Part shown: piece after piece, positions 46,367-55,404 of the stretch | Layout of the letters: each line of letters opens with the position of its first letter | Position numbering within the stretch: the stretch's first letter is position 1 | Source of the DNA: Methanoregulaceae archaeon | GTDB taxonomy: Archaea; Halobacteriota; Methanomicrobia; Methanomicrobiales; Methanospirillaceae | Assembly: GCA_021371995.1 (NCBI GenBank) | Contig: JAJFVA010000041.1 | Coordinates: 1-60,927 of the forward strand | Direction: 5' to 3' | DNA length: 60,927 nucleotides | Notes under the pieces: generated by a model | The model's input: the letters and a program-made list of their open reading frames with translations, nothing else | Databases searched by the model: none | Told to the model about the DNA's origin: nothing | Position numbers and translations under genes: made by a program

Positions 46367-48005
46367 CCCCGGTATGATTGAGCAGGGCCGGGAAATTTCC
46401 GGTCCGTTCATGCAGTTCTTCCAGGTCAGCGGTGACGATCCCGGGGATGAGCAACGATCCAAAAACACGCCGGAAATTATCGGCCTCGTTCTCGATGCCC
46501 GAAAGTTCGAGCTGGCATTCTCCGACTGCTGTCAGCTCGAGAACGGCGCCGGTTGCACTGACCGAGAGGAACCTGGCATGCCGTATCAGACCGGTATGGC
46601 TCCTGTCTAGACTCTCGGCCATCCGGAGAAAAACCGACAGAACCCGGATCAGCTCCTGGTCACCAGGTCCGAGCGGCAGGACCGAGAGGGTTTTCTTCTT
46701 CGGAGGTTTCTTCCTGTGATAGCGGGCAAGGAACGCCATAAGGAGGATCTCACGCGGGAGAAATCCTGCGAGTTCGGAGTTCCGGATCAGGTAATAGGAA
46801 TGGACGTGATGATTATTGTAGGAGATAAAAGACCCTACATCGTGGAGGAACGTAGCATAGATGAGCAGCTCTTCTTCATGCGTGGAATATTCGTGCAGTC
46901 CACACTCCTTTGCACTGATAAACAGCTCCTGCGCGAGCCGTGCAACGGTTCTTGCATGGTGCTCGTTGATCCCGCAGGATCGGGCAAGCTGGAGCACGCT
47001 TCGTTCACGAACGGATAAGCTGCCAATAAGGGGAAAGTCCTTCATCCGCGTGAGATAATCGGCGAGAAGTCCGTCCTGCAGGCCCCTGTTCGTTGTATAA
47101 ATCCGGTCAATGGAGAGGGCCTCCATCAGGGTTTCGAGAATGGCAGCGCCACAGATGATGATGTCCCCCCGTTCCGGATTGATCCCCGGGACCTTTTTCC
47201 GGAGAGAGAGTGGGAGTGAACAGAGCAGATCGGCTACCCGCGAGAGTTCTGCCCGTGAAAGCCCGGTTTCATTCGTTGATGCTCCATTCCCTGTTTTTAT
47301 TGCGATCTCGGCCAGGTTGATAATTGTTCCGGAACTTCCGATTACGGTATCAAAATGATGTGAGCGGAGTCCGGGCAGTGCAGGTTCTATCACCGACCTG
47401 ACATGCTCCCTGATACGGTCGTATTTTTTTCTCGTGACCGGTTTCTCCTCTTCCCGGGAGAAAAAGAGGTTCGTGAGCCGTATCGATCCAAGGAGCAGGC
47501 TCTCAAGATGACAGGAAGTATGCTGACCCCCGATAGCAATCTCTGTGGAACCGCCCCCGATATCGATGAAAACGGCCTGCTTCTCTCCGAGGTGGATCCC
47601 TGTTACCACCCCCATGTAGATCAGGCGGGCCTCGTCCCTTCCCGAGATGACCCTGACATCGATCGATGCCTCGTGGCGGAGCCGGTTTTGGAGCACATTC
47701 CTGTTTTTCGCCTCGCGTGCAGCGGATGTGGCAACCGCGACCACTTCATCGGTGAAGAAAGAGCGGGCAAGCCCGGTGAAATTCCGGCAGACGGTAACGG
47801 CACGGTCAATTGCATCGTCAAGGATGAGATCATCATCGAATTCCCCCTCGCCCAGACGGACGGTCTCTTTCTGGCGGGAGAGGACATTATAGGTGCAGTT
47901 GGGGAAAAGGCGGACGATGAGCAGCCGGATGGAATTGGTACCGATATCGATGAAGGCAACAACACGTTCCTGGGATATATCACCGGTTCGCTCTGTGGCT
48001 GGCAT
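46359..48005 (-). CDS. ppx: Exopolyphosphatase / pppGpp phosphatase (Ppx/GppA) with HD domain
   Basis: A 548-residue protein. The N-terminal half has the actin-like phosphate loops FIDIGTNSIRLLIVRL, VIGSSGTIINLAEIA and FIDIGGGSTEIAIGG. The C-terminal half has an HD-type fold with YATFLHDVGSFISYNNHHVHSYYL. It hydrolyses polyphosphate from the ends, or pppGpp. With Ppk1 and CHAD encoded at 37.8-40.9 kb, polyphosphate is the likelier substrate. Separate operon, opposite strand. A possible 32-residue protein overlaps its stop. Confidence 0.93.
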   Translation of the reverse strand: MPATERTGDISQERVVAFIDIGTNSIRLLIVRLFPNCTYNVLSRQKETVRLGEGEFDDDLILDDAIDRAVTVCRNFTGLARSFFTDEVVAVATSAAREAKNRNVLQNRLRHEASIDVRVISGRDEARLIYMGVVTGIHLGEKQAVFIDIGGGSTEIAIGGQHTSCHLESLLLGSIRLTNLFFSREEEKPVTRKKYDRIREHVRSVIEPALPGLRSHHFDTVIGSSGTIINLAEIAIKTGNGASTNETGLSRAELSRVADLLCSLPLSLRKKVPGINPERGDIIICGAAILETLMEALSIDRIYTTNRGLQDGLLADYLTRMKDFPLIGSLSVRERSVLQLARSCGINEHHARTVARLAQELFISAKECGLHEYSTHEEELLIYATFLHDVGSFISYNNHHVHSYYLIRNSELAGFLPREILLMAFLARYHRKKPPKKKTLSVLPLGPGDQELIRVLSVFLRMAESLDRSHTGLIRHARFLSVSATGAVLELTAVGECQLELSGIENEADNFRRVFGSLLIPGIVTADLEELHERTGNFPALLNHTGDG

Positions 48006-48083
48006 TGCTGGATGCGGTACTCCCTTTCCTTATAAGTAATGTGGAGGTCAGGCCGATAAAAGAGATCTTCTTCTTAACCGGGA

Positions 48084-49172
48084 TCATGGCAAGTGGCAGC
48101 GGCACCTTCCGATGGTGAACGCAACACCTACCGCAAAGAGTGCGATGATAAAAAAGGCAATAAAAAACGTGGTAATCTCCGCGATGAATCCTGCGATAAA
48201 CGGGAGGAATGTCATCCCGCCATAACTTGCCGCGTTGAAAAGGCCCATCACCACGCCCTGCCTGTCTTCGGACTCTGCGAGGAACGCCAGCTGGGCAATC
48301 ATCACCACTCCGGCAATGGCCCCGACAAGGATAAAAAAGACGGGGGATACAAAGACGCTGAGGACCGCTGCAGCCATTGCAAGGGAAGCTCCTTTTATCG
48401 TCGGAATAGGGGAGAGATGGGCGTGAGCAACAACGATTACTGCAATGGCAGTGGAGATGCTCATCGCCGCAATGGTCACCCCGAGAATACCAGGGGACAG
48501 ATCGGAGAACTCCGGGTAGAGTACCGTCAGTGCCCCGGTTATTCCGAGAATTACAATGGTTGATACCCAGAGCCAGAAGTACTCCCGTGAAACGCGGAGA
48601 AGCCGCTCTCCTGTTTCCCGGATTGATTCATCATGGAGAAGTACCCTGCCCGTACCGGATTGCATGAACATGCTCGCAAGGGCCGGGATAACACCGATGA
48701 GGGTGAACGTGGCAATTCCTGAAGATCCTACTCCGGTCACTTCAGTGAGCCACCCGCTTCCGATCAGTCCGGCAACAAGCCCGATATTCAGCAGGGCCAT
48801 GAAATACCCGCTTGAGGTTTCGTGATCAGGACGGGCATTGATCAGGGAGAGGGCAGCAGGAACGAACAGTCCTGCCCCAATCCCTTCAATGAAGCGGAAG
48901 ATCACGATCAACAGGGTCGAGGTGGAAGAGAACAACAACACCCCTGAAATAACCGTAAGCACGAGACCGGCACGGACAAGGGGCAGTTCACCTGCACGGT
49001 CAGACAGTAATCCTGCCGGGAGCACGAAAAGGAATGCCCCTAAAAAATACGCCGAATAGATCGCACCCTGGGTGATCGTGCTGTCCCCGAAGGATGCAAG
49101 GTCGGGGACAATGGCATTTGAAAGCGCCATTACGATGAAAACGCCGAAAAAGAGAGGGAAGCGGTTTCTCAT
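48084..49172 (-). CDS. MFS-family transporter
   Basis: A 362-residue protein with about 11-12 membrane helices. The loop after helix 2, LLSDRAGELPLVRAGL, is the MFS 'DRAG' signature, and helix 4 has FIEGIGAGLFVPAALSLI. The substrate is unknown; drug or small-metabolite efflux is usual for such short members. It overlaps the aCPSF1 gene by four bases, which may be fortuitous positioning in an operon. Confidence 0.82.
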   Translation of the reverse strand: MRNRFPLFFGVFIVMALSNAIVPDLASFGDSTITQGAIYSAYFLGAFLFVLPAGLLSDRAGELPLVRAGLVLTVISGVLLFSSTSTLLIVIFRFIEGIGAGLFVPAALSLINARPDHETSSGYFMALLNIGLVAGLIGSGWLTEVTGVGSSGIATFTLIGVIPALASMFMQSGTGRVLLHDESIRETGERLLRVSREYFWLWVSTIVILGITGALTVLYPEFSDLSPGILGVTIAAMSISTAIAVIVVAHAHLSPIPTIKGASLAMAAAVLSVFVSPVFFILVGAIAGVVMIAQLAFLAESEDRQGVVMGLFNAASYGGMTFLPFIAGFIAEITTFFIAFFIIALFAVGVAFTIGRCRCHLP

Positions 49173-51061
49173 ATCATGCGGTATGTCTCAAGATTCATCG
49201 GGGAATGAGTTTCGATATGATACCGCTTATAGAGCGAGCTCGCAAGATCAATCGTATTATTCTCATCTCCGTGAATCGTGAATATCTTCTCCGGTTTGGG
49301 CTGGACATGCCCGATATAGTTGATCAGCTGCCTGCGGTCTGAATGACCAGAGAAGCCGTCGATGGTAACAATCTCGAGGTTGATGACGATGGTCCCCCTC
49401 CTTCCGATGGGTATCTCCCGCCAGCCCTTCTGGATACGTCTCCCCATCGTGCCATCAGCCTGGTAACCGACAAAGACAAGCGCGTTTCTCTCATCGGATG
49501 CGAGCCCGCTCAGATACTCCATTACCGGCCCGCCGTTGAGCATACCGCTTGTCGTGATGATTACGCAGGGATCTCCGTTCATCACCTTTTCGCGGAGGTC
49601 TGACGAATCAACTGCGACGAAGCATTCGGCAAGGAACGGATTCAACCCCTCTTTGAAGATCTGGTTCCGGAGTTCACTGTTCAGGTACTCGGGATAGGTG
49701 GTATGGATCGCAGTTGCCTCCCGGATCATACCGTCCAGGAAAATCTTGACAGCCGGTATCTTTTCTTTCCGAATACCCTCTTCAAGAGCAAGCATCACTT
49801 CCTGGGATCGCCCCACGGCAAAGGCAGGGATGATAACCTTTCCTCCCCGGGAAATGACACTGCTGATCGTCTCATACAGTTTCTCTTCAGCTTCAGCCCG
49901 GGCCGGCTGGATATCCCCGCTTCCTCCGTACGTGCTCTCCATGAAAATGGCCTCGAGACGTGGGAACTGGTTGGTTGCAGGGTTAAAGAGCCTGCTTTTA
50001 CTGTAATTAAAGTCACCGGTAAACGCAATATTGTAGAGCCCGTCACCGACGTGGAAGTGTGCTATTGCAGACCCGAGAATATGACCAGCATTGTGAAACG
50101 TGAGCTTGATATCAGGAGCGATATCCGTGACGCTCCCGTAGTTGAGGGTTATGGAATGCCTGATGTAGCTTTTTACTTCGTTTGAGCTGTAAGGGATCTT
50201 CCTGTCCTCTTTTGAAACAACATCGAGGTAATCGAGCTGGAGCATTGCCGAGAGATCGCGGGTGGGTGGTGTGCTGTATACAGGGCCGTCGTACCCGTAC
50301 TTATAGAGAAGAGGCACAAGCGCACAATGGTCGAGGTGGGCATGGGTGAGTACCACGGCATCGAGTTGCGAGAGAGGGTGTATCTCGGGAACATAGAGAT
50401 ACGGCGCGTTATTGCTGCTGTTGTCCGGTTTCTCCCCGCAATCGATCAGCACTTTGCTCTCAGGAGTTGAGAGCAGGAACGCAGCCCGCCCAACCTCCCT
50501 GCAGCAGCCAAGCATGGTCACCCTGACCCATGGATCCTTGCTTGTGACATCACGATGGATCCGCCTTCCAATCGTCCGGAGGAACTGCTTTCGTTCCTCA
50601 TTGACGGATCGCAGGTACTGCCTGACCTGTTTTACAGTCGAGCTCTCAATGGGAGGAGTCCTGACTACTTTCGGGGTCCAGCCGATATGCTTGGTGATCT
50701 CACGGAGGGTTGCCCCGTTTTTACCTATCACGACACCGGGTTTTTCAGCCTCAATGAGGACCTCACCGGTATCGGCATCAAAGAAGATATCCGTAATTCC
50801 GGCATTTTCTGCAACGACTGCCCTGATATCCTGAATTGCCCGCTCGGGATCCTCGAGCACGTTCGGCCTGACCACGATACGCTTTCGAAGGTCACGTGCC
50901 AGGATCCTGATCAGGTCAGCCTCATCGGCAAAACGCTTTGGGTCATCGGTGTAGATGACAAGTTCCGGGCCTTCAAACTCTACTTCAGATACGGTAATAC
51001 CCGGAGGTACTTTTTCGTTGATCTTGGTCTTCAGTTCTTTCAGCCGATCTTCAATAAGCAT
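49169..51061 (-). CDS. fttA: aCPSF1/FttA: transcription-termination ribonuclease
   Basis: About 630 residues. Two N-terminal KH-type domains include GVVIGKNGATLREITKHIG. The metallo-beta-lactamase core has HAHLDHCALVPLL, and the beta-CASP part has GNPxx-like metal motifs ending with SGHSDRRQL and HGDENN. In euryarchaea this enzyme cuts nascent RNA and terminates transcription at U-tracts. It follows proteasome beta in the same operon and overlaps the MFS gene. Start is either of two adjacent ATG codons, 51064 or 51061. Confidence 0.95.
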   Translation of the reverse strand: MLIEDRLKELKTKINEKVPPGITVSEVEFEGPELVIYTDDPKRFADEADLIRILARDLRKRIVVRPNVLEDPERAIQDIRAVVAENAGITDIFFDADTGEVLIEAEKPGVVIGKNGATLREITKHIGWTPKVVRTPPIESSTVKQVRQYLRSVNEERKQFLRTIGRRIHRDVTSKDPWVRVTMLGCCREVGRAAFLLSTPESKVLIDCGEKPDNSSNNAPYLYVPEIHPLSQLDAVVLTHAHLDHCALVPLLYKYGYDGPVYSTPPTRDLSAMLQLDYLDVVSKEDRKIPYSSNEVKSYIRHSITLNYGSVTDIAPDIKLTFHNAGHILGSAIAHFHVGDGLYNIAFTGDFNYSKSRLFNPATNQFPRLEAIFMESTYGGSGDIQPARAEAEEKLYETISSVISRGGKVIIPAFAVGRSQEVMLALEEGIRKEKIPAVKIFLDGMIREATAIHTTYPEYLNSELRNQIFKEGLNPFLAECFVAVDSSDLREKVMNGDPCVIITTSGMLNGGPVMEYLSGLASDERNALVFVGYQADGTMGRRIQKGWREIPIGRRGTIVINLEIVTIDGFSGHSDRRQLINYIGHVQPKPEKIFTIHGDENNTIDLASSLYKRYHIETHSPMNLETYRMI

Positions 51062-51083
51062 CAAATCAGTCCCAAAAAAAGTA

Positions 51084-51725
51084 TTATGCAGTTGCTGCCG
51101 CGTTGTTTTTCGGAAGCTGCTCTTCGGGGATCTCGAAATACTCGTCTTTTGTAATAATTACGACGTGCACCCCTTCACCCGAGCCTGCATCCCTTTTCAT
51201 CGCAGCACGGACTGCTCTCACCGCAAGTGAGATGGCATCTTTTCTTTTCATCCCTTTTGTGAAACGGTCTTCAAGTACCCCGTATGCCATAGGGGAACCT
51301 GACCCGGTCGCAACGATCTCTTCCTCTTTTGTCGCACCACCCATGGCATCGACCGAGTAAAGGCCTGGGCCGGACTCATCGAACCCTCCGACAAGGAGCT
51401 GGACATAGTAGGGATAATACCGGTTATTGTTGAGGATGTTCGAGAGAAGGGTCGAGGCTGCGGCAACCGACATCGCCCTCCCCCTGCGGATATTGTAAAG
51501 GCTGCATTCCACAGTCATGACCCGTGCAAGCTGCTGGGCATCCCCGACGCCGCCTGCAATGGTCATCCCGATCCTGTCAGCGATCTGGTACACTTTTTTG
51601 GCTTTTTTACTTGCGATCATATACCCCATCGTTGCCCTCTTTTCGGTGGCAAGCACGACACCGTCTTCAAAGACAAGTCCGACAGTGGTCGTTCCCTTCA
51701 GGGGTTCCTGATATTGTTCACTCAT
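51084..51725 (-). CDS. psmB: Proteasome subunit beta
   Basis: About 213 residues. A short propeptide (MSEQYQEPLKG) precedes the catalytic Thr of TTTVGLVFEDGVVLATEKRA; Lys in ATEKRA and Asp and Ser residues of GSGSPMAYGVLED complete the N-terminal nucleophile site. It forms the inner rings of the 20S proteasome. The preferred ATG is 51725; 51743 would add six residues. It is the first gene of the operon with aCPSF1. Confidence 0.95.
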   Translation of the reverse strand: MSEQYQEPLKGTTTVGLVFEDGVVLATEKRATMGYMIASKKAKKVYQIADRIGMTIAGGVGDAQQLARVMTVECSLYNIRRGRAMSVAAASTLLSNILNNNRYYPYYVQLLVGGFDESGPGLYSVDAMGGATKEEEIVATGSGSPMAYGVLEDRFTKGMKRKDAISLAVRAVRAAMKRDAGSGEGVHVVIITKDEYFEIPEEQLPKNNAAATA

Positions 51726-51814
51726 ATATTCACCCCAAAACATGGAAAACGCTGGAAAAACCTCTCAAAAGCGCTTCAACAATTAGATGTCATCAGGAAA
51801 TTTAAAGGTTTTTA

Positions 51815-52660
51815 TTATTCCGGTGCACGGCACATTGCCCGGATGAGATCGCGGTCAAAGAGCATTGCAACCAGTTTTTTATCCCCGTTCACGACCGGGA
51901 GCTGGTCGACCCGCCCTCTCTTCATCTTGAGGGCACATTCGCTCACTTCCGCATTGAGGGGAACGGAGATGACGTTGCTGACCATCGCGGTTTTTACTGC
52001 CTTATCAGGGAGCTGGATCTTGGAGATCCCATAACTGATGGTGTGCATATCCCTGATGCTCTCCCAGGTCCATTCATCGTCATCAGTCCCGTTCGAGAAG
52101 TCGCTCACTTCCACGGTATCTTCAATGGACGAATGCCGGATCAGGTCACGCTCAGAAATAATTCCCTGGAGCTTGCTCTCTGCATCGAGTATGGGGATTG
52201 CCTCAAACCCGGATATCTCCATGATGCGTGCGACAAGAGGGAGAGGGGTCTCTTCCCAGAGTGCAAAGGTCTGGCTGACATAATAGGGTTTTATCTCATC
52301 CTTTATCCGCATCTGGGCTATTGCATGGACGAGATCGGCAACAGAGAGCAGCCCCACCAGTTTCTCACCCGAAACGACCGGAAGTCTCCTGACATTATTC
52401 TCGATAAGGATCCGCGCCGCCTCCTCTGCGGGTGTATCCGGTGAGACAGTGACAGGATTCCGTGTCATCAGAAGACCGAGCTGAGTCTCATCGGCCTTCC
52501 GAAGGAGGTCTTTTCTTGTGATGATCCCAACGAGTTTCCCTTCCTTGAGGACCGGGACCCCGCTGATCCCTGTTCGTTTCAGGATCTTCAGGACATCATC
52601 CCGGTTGCCTGGGATCTCGACACTGACCACTTCCGTGGTCATGATATCAGCGACTTTCAT
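51815..52660 (-). CDS. Four-CBS-domain protein
   Basis: A 281-residue protein made of four CBS units in two Bateman pairs, for example VVSVEIPGNRDDVLKILKR, GIITRKDLLRK, GLLSVADLVHAIA and MLFDRDLIRAM. Such proteins bind adenine nucleotides or S-adenosylmethionine and sense cell energy. It overlaps the upstream Usp gene by four bases, suggesting that the two work together. No catalytic domain is present, so it may be a regulatory subunit. Confidence 0.88.
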   Translation of the reverse strand: MKVADIMTTEVVSVEIPGNRDDVLKILKRTGISGVPVLKEGKLVGIITRKDLLRKADETQLGLLMTRNPVTVSPDTPAEEAARILIENNVRRLPVVSGEKLVGLLSVADLVHAIAQMRIKDEIKPYYVSQTFALWEETPLPLVARIMEISGFEAIPILDAESKLQGIISERDLIRHSSIEDTVEVSDFSNGTDDDEWTWESIRDMHTISYGISKIQLPDKAVKTAMVSNVISVPLNAEVSECALKMKRGRVDQLPVVNGDKKLVAMLFDRDLIRAMCRAPE

Positions 52661-53094
52661 GGCTTCGATGGTCGCACCACCATAACAGTTTTTGGAGAGT
52701 TGGAGACTACAAACGAGCTCACGCTGCCAAGGAGAATACGGTCAACTTCGCTCTTTCCGTGAGAACCCAATACCACGAGGTCAACCGGCAGCTCTGTGAT
52801 TACCTTGAGGATCTCATTTCCCGCATGTCCCTGCCGTATGTAGGTCTCAATCTTCACCCCATGCTGACCGGCCATCTCCTTTGCAGCATCGAGCGCCTTT
52901 TTCCCTTCCTTCTCGAGCATACTGTACATAATCTCCCATGTACTGTCCATCGGGAGTGAGGAGAAGAGCCCTGTCTCCACCACGTAGACCGCATGGATCT
53001 GTGCCTTCCAGACCCGTGCCTCTTCGATCGCGGTCTTCAATGCGTTATCGCTGATTTTCGAACCGTCTATGGCCACCAGTATGTGTTGGAACAT
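52657..53094 (-). CDS. Universal stress protein (UspA family)
   Basis: A 145-residue Usp-fold protein, beginning MFQHILVAIDGSKISDNALK. The ATP-binding loop is GSHGKSEVDRILLGSVSSFV, close to the GxxGxxxxxxxxGS consensus of ATP-binding members. Frames upstream reach 53259, but only ATG 53094 gives the Usp N-terminus. An inverted repeat (TATTAAT, 12 bp gap, ATTAATA) at 53119-53144 overlaps its TATA region and the 3' end of the neighbouring amidohydrolase. Pairs with the CBS protein. Confidence 0.9.
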   Translation of the reverse strand: MFQHILVAIDGSKISDNALKTAIEEARVWKAQIHAVYVVETGLFSSLPMDSTWEIMYSMLEKEGKKALDAAKEMAGQHGVKIETYIRQGHAGNEILKVITELPVDLVVLGSHGKSEVDRILLGSVSSFVVSNSPKTVMVVRPSKP

Positions 53095-53118
53095 GGGTAC
53101 TCTCCAAAAGAGCTTTTC

Positions 53119-53144
53119 TATTAATGTATTTTCATGAATTAATA
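53119..53144 (-). promoter_or_regulatory. Inverted repeat at the Usp promoter
   Basis: TATTAAT (53119-53125) and ATTAATA (53138-53144) are exact complements, about 25-50 nt upstream of the Usp start, overlapping the ATTAATA TATA-like box. It could be an operator, or simple A+T symmetry; the arms are only seven bases. Confidence 0.3.
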
Positions 53145-54172
53145 ACTTTTGTGACGATATTGAGTGCGCCGGCCCGCATGACAAGGGTCCGCACCATGTC
53201 GCGCGAGAGCCAGAGATTCGAGTCCTCCGGCTGGATGACGAGGAACCTGGCCGGAGCACCCTCGGAGATGAAAGAGGTATTGCCGGTAAGAAGGGAGCCC
53301 TCTACCGCAGCTCTGTATATACGGGCAGGAGGGATCCGGTACACGGTTGAGACAAACGACATCTCGCGCCACAGGTCAGGCTGGATAACCATGCAGTTGT
53401 CAGTACCAAGAAAGATCCTGCATCCTGTATCGAGCATCTCTGCAAGGGGCGGCCTTCGTGCAGAATCCGTGACTCCGAGGGTCCAGTTCGACCGTGCACA
53501 AACCGCTATCGGCACCTCCATCTCTGCACACCTGCGGAGCTGGCTCCGTGTTGCATACGTGCAGTGTACGAGGAGATCGGGTTCGAAGGAAAGTGCATGA
53601 TCGACATCAAAACGATCCCGCTCTCCTGCATGAAAAGCAATCAATCTCTTTTTATTCCGTGAGCGGGAAATGACCTGTTCGAGACCAGGGACATCCCTTG
53701 CACTGCTGATCCCAATACCGTCACCGATTAATTCACCCCCTTCTCTGCCAAAGATGAGAGGACGGCACAAAACGCCCCGTGCAGCACTACGAAGTGCACG
53801 TACCCCGGCCGGGCCACCCTCCCGGAAATCAGCGCACCCAGCGGTACCTCCCGTTTCCATGAAACAAAGAGTTGCGCGCATGGCCTGTATAAGTTCATGA
53901 GAGGGGGTCTTTGAGAGTATCCGGTGTTTGAGACCGTCTGGGGGGGTGACCAGGTTTTCAAGACTCCCCTCTACCCGGATGTCCATCGCCACGCTGTCGC
54001 CAAGATGGGTATGCGCGTTGAAGAGGGCCGGGCAGATCCATGGAGCCGATCGGGGGGCAATGTCCTCGATCCGGTGGATCCTGCCCCGTTTCACCACAAT
54101 CGCTACGTCCCTGACCTCAAGATCTTCCCCGATGAGCGCACGACCCTCGATAACACAATCACCTGTGGTCAT
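53132..54172 (-). CDS. Amidohydrolase family protein (cytosine-deaminase-like)
   Basis: A 346-residue metal-dependent hydrolase with a beta-sandwich N-terminus (VAIVVKRGRIHRIED). Metal motifs are NAHTHLGDS, IAFHAGERD, VHCTYATRSQL and GTDNCMV. It is related to chlorohydrolases and nucleobase deaminases; the substrate cannot be read. It is shorter than the mtaD protein of this window and lacks the C-terminal extension. Monocistronic. Divergent from the Sec61-beta gene. Confidence 0.82.
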   Translation of the reverse strand: MTTGDCVIEGRALIGEDLEVRDVAIVVKRGRIHRIEDIAPRSAPWICPALFNAHTHLGDSVAMDIRVEGSLENLVTPPDGLKHRILSKTPSHELIQAMRATLCFMETGGTAGCADFREGGPAGVRALRSAARGVLCRPLIFGREGGELIGDGIGISSARDVPGLEQVISRSRNKKRLIAFHAGERDRFDVDHALSFEPDLLVHCTYATRSQLRRCAEMEVPIAVCARSNWTLGVTDSARRPPLAEMLDTGCRIFLGTDNCMVIQPDLWREMSFVSTVYRIPPARIYRAAVEGSLLTGNTSFISEGAPARFLVIQPEDSNLWLSRDMVRTLVMRAGALNIVTKVINS

Positions 54173-54189
54173 TGCCCGGATTCACCGAT

Positions 54190-54197
54190 TTTAAATA
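54190..54197 (+). promoter_or_regulatory. TATA box of the Sec61-beta gene
   Basis: TTTAAATA lies about 27 nt before the ATG, the standard archaeal spacing to the transcription start, so the mRNA is probably leaderless. This matches the lack of a Shine-Dalgarno sequence. Confidence 0.55.
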
Positions 54198-54220
54198 GGG
54201 ATAATGAGAAATTAATATGT

Positions 54221-54379
54221 ATGGCGAAAAAAGCAGGGGGCAGACTGATCTCATCCGCCGGTCTGGTCAATTATTACGAAAGCGAGGATAAACGTGCGGT
54301 TCACATCAACCCTGTTGCAGTGATCGTGGTAACGGTCGCGATATCGGTCTTCATCCTTGCACTCAATCTCCTCACCTGA
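54221..54379 (+). CDS. secG: Preprotein translocase subunit Sec61-beta (SecG)
   Basis: A 52-residue protein too short to be found by length alone. It begins MAKKAGGRLISSAGLVNYYE, with a basic N-terminus, the conserved GLVNYYESED region and one C-terminal membrane helix (VIVVTVAISVFILALNLL). This is the typical layout of archaeal Sec61-beta, a peripheral subunit of the SecYE translocon. The frame is open to 53924, but the ATG at 54221 is clear from family length and the TATA spacing. Confidence 0.93.
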   Translation: MAKKAGGRLISSAGLVNYYESEDKRAVHINPVAVIVVTVAISVFILALNLLT

Positions 54380-54548
54380 CCCGTTTTTCCAGATCACTTT
54401 GTGGTTTTAATTTCTGCCCGGCACCTGAATCAGGTAGTACAGGTGGTTTCCCGGAAAAAGGATTCCACCGTTGCTGTCCTGAAAGGTAGCTTACTATCCG
54501 ATCCAGGCCCTGCAGGTCTATCATAACGGCATTTCTCCGGACGATCCA

Positions 54549-55283
54549 TCAGGGTTTCAGGAGTTTTCTCATGATATCTTCGTCGGGAGAGAAATAGAGA
54601 TTGTCATGCCCTTCCCAGGGCGGGCAGTTCCGGAACACCACTGCCGGCACCCCGTTATTACTCTCTCCCATCACAAAGTTCGCGAAACCTGCTATTTCGT
54701 CTGCCACTGCTTCTTCAGTTATCTTCAGCACATGCCCGAAAAGATCGGTATCCCCCCTGAAGTCACGGATTGCGGTCATACCACTCCACCCGATGGCATG
54801 GCCTGTCTGTCCCCGCCTGAACGATCGCCCGCAGGTATCGGTGACAATCACGCCCGTTTCAACACCGGCCGCAGCGAAAAATCCCTCTCTCAGGTCATCG
54901 GCGGCTCCCATGGGATCCGGCGGGAGAAGGATGACCATTTCATCCTCGATATTACTCTGGTCAACCCCTGCCCGTACCCCCACATGGCCGCAGGGAAGCG
55001 CTGAAAGGACAAAAGGATATTCCAGCACAATCTCGTCCGATGCATCGACAACAGCCTGGATAAAACGGGGATCTTCACCTGTTTTTCCTGCAATCCGGCA
55101 TGCCTGCTCCCCCGGGATAATCTCCCCAAGAGACCGGGTATACCCTTCTGCCTTGGAATAGACCGATGAAGCGATGCAGATGATGTCTCCGTCTTTCAGA
55201 AGTATCCGTTCACAAATCAGGGCGCAGAGATCATCTCCTTCCCTGATGAGAGGAAGTCCCCGGACTCCAATGACCTGAATCAT
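54549..55283 (-). CDS. cofE: Coenzyme F420:L-glutamate ligase CofE
   Basis: About 244 residues. It starts MIQVIGVRGLPLIREGDDLC, and has VLSALPCGHVGVRAGVDQSN, ILLPPDPMGAADDLR and VIVTDTCGRSFRRGQTG, the CofE/FbiB core. It adds two gamma-linked glutamates to F420-0 using GTP. F420 is the central electron carrier in methanogenesis. ATG 55283 matches relatives; ATG 55295 adds four residues. It is divergent from the DUF1922 gene. Confidence 0.96.
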   Translation of the reverse strand: MIQVIGVRGLPLIREGDDLCALICERILLKDGDIICIASSVYSKAEGYTRSLGEIIPGEQACRIAGKTGEDPRFIQAVVDASDEIVLEYPFVLSALPCGHVGVRAGVDQSNIEDEMVILLPPDPMGAADDLREGFFAAAGVETGVIVTDTCGRSFRRGQTGHAIGWSGMTAIRDFRGDTDLFGHVLKITEEAVADEIAGFANFVMGESNNGVPAVVFRNCPPWEGHDNLYFSPDEDIMRKLLKP

Positions 55284-55380
55284 CTCGTCTCTCATGCCTT
55301 TTCTAGGGTAGGTAAAGCAGGATGATAAAATACATACGCACACTTCCCGGGATGTCCTGACACGCAATATATATACCAGA

Positions 55381-55402
55381 AGGAGGTGCAATGAGCCAGT
55401 AG
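55381..55402 (+). promoter_or_regulatory. Shine-Dalgarno plus minimal upstream ORF before DUF1922
   Basis: AGGAGGTG (55381-55388) is followed two bases later by ATGAGCCAGTAG (55391-55402), a three-codon frame encoding Met-Ser-Gln and stop. The TAG shares its G with the first base of GTG at 55402, and the DUF1922 ATG is at 55405. The strong ribosome site is therefore aimed at the tiny frame, not the gene. A TATA-like tatatatacc lies at about 55368-55377. Confidence 0.5.
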
Positions 55403-55404
55403 TG

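Noticed and set aside
46161-46610. 149-residue frame on the plus strand between znuB and ppx
   Set aside because: Its second half is antisense to the end of ppx, it starts inside znuB, and it has no recognisable features.
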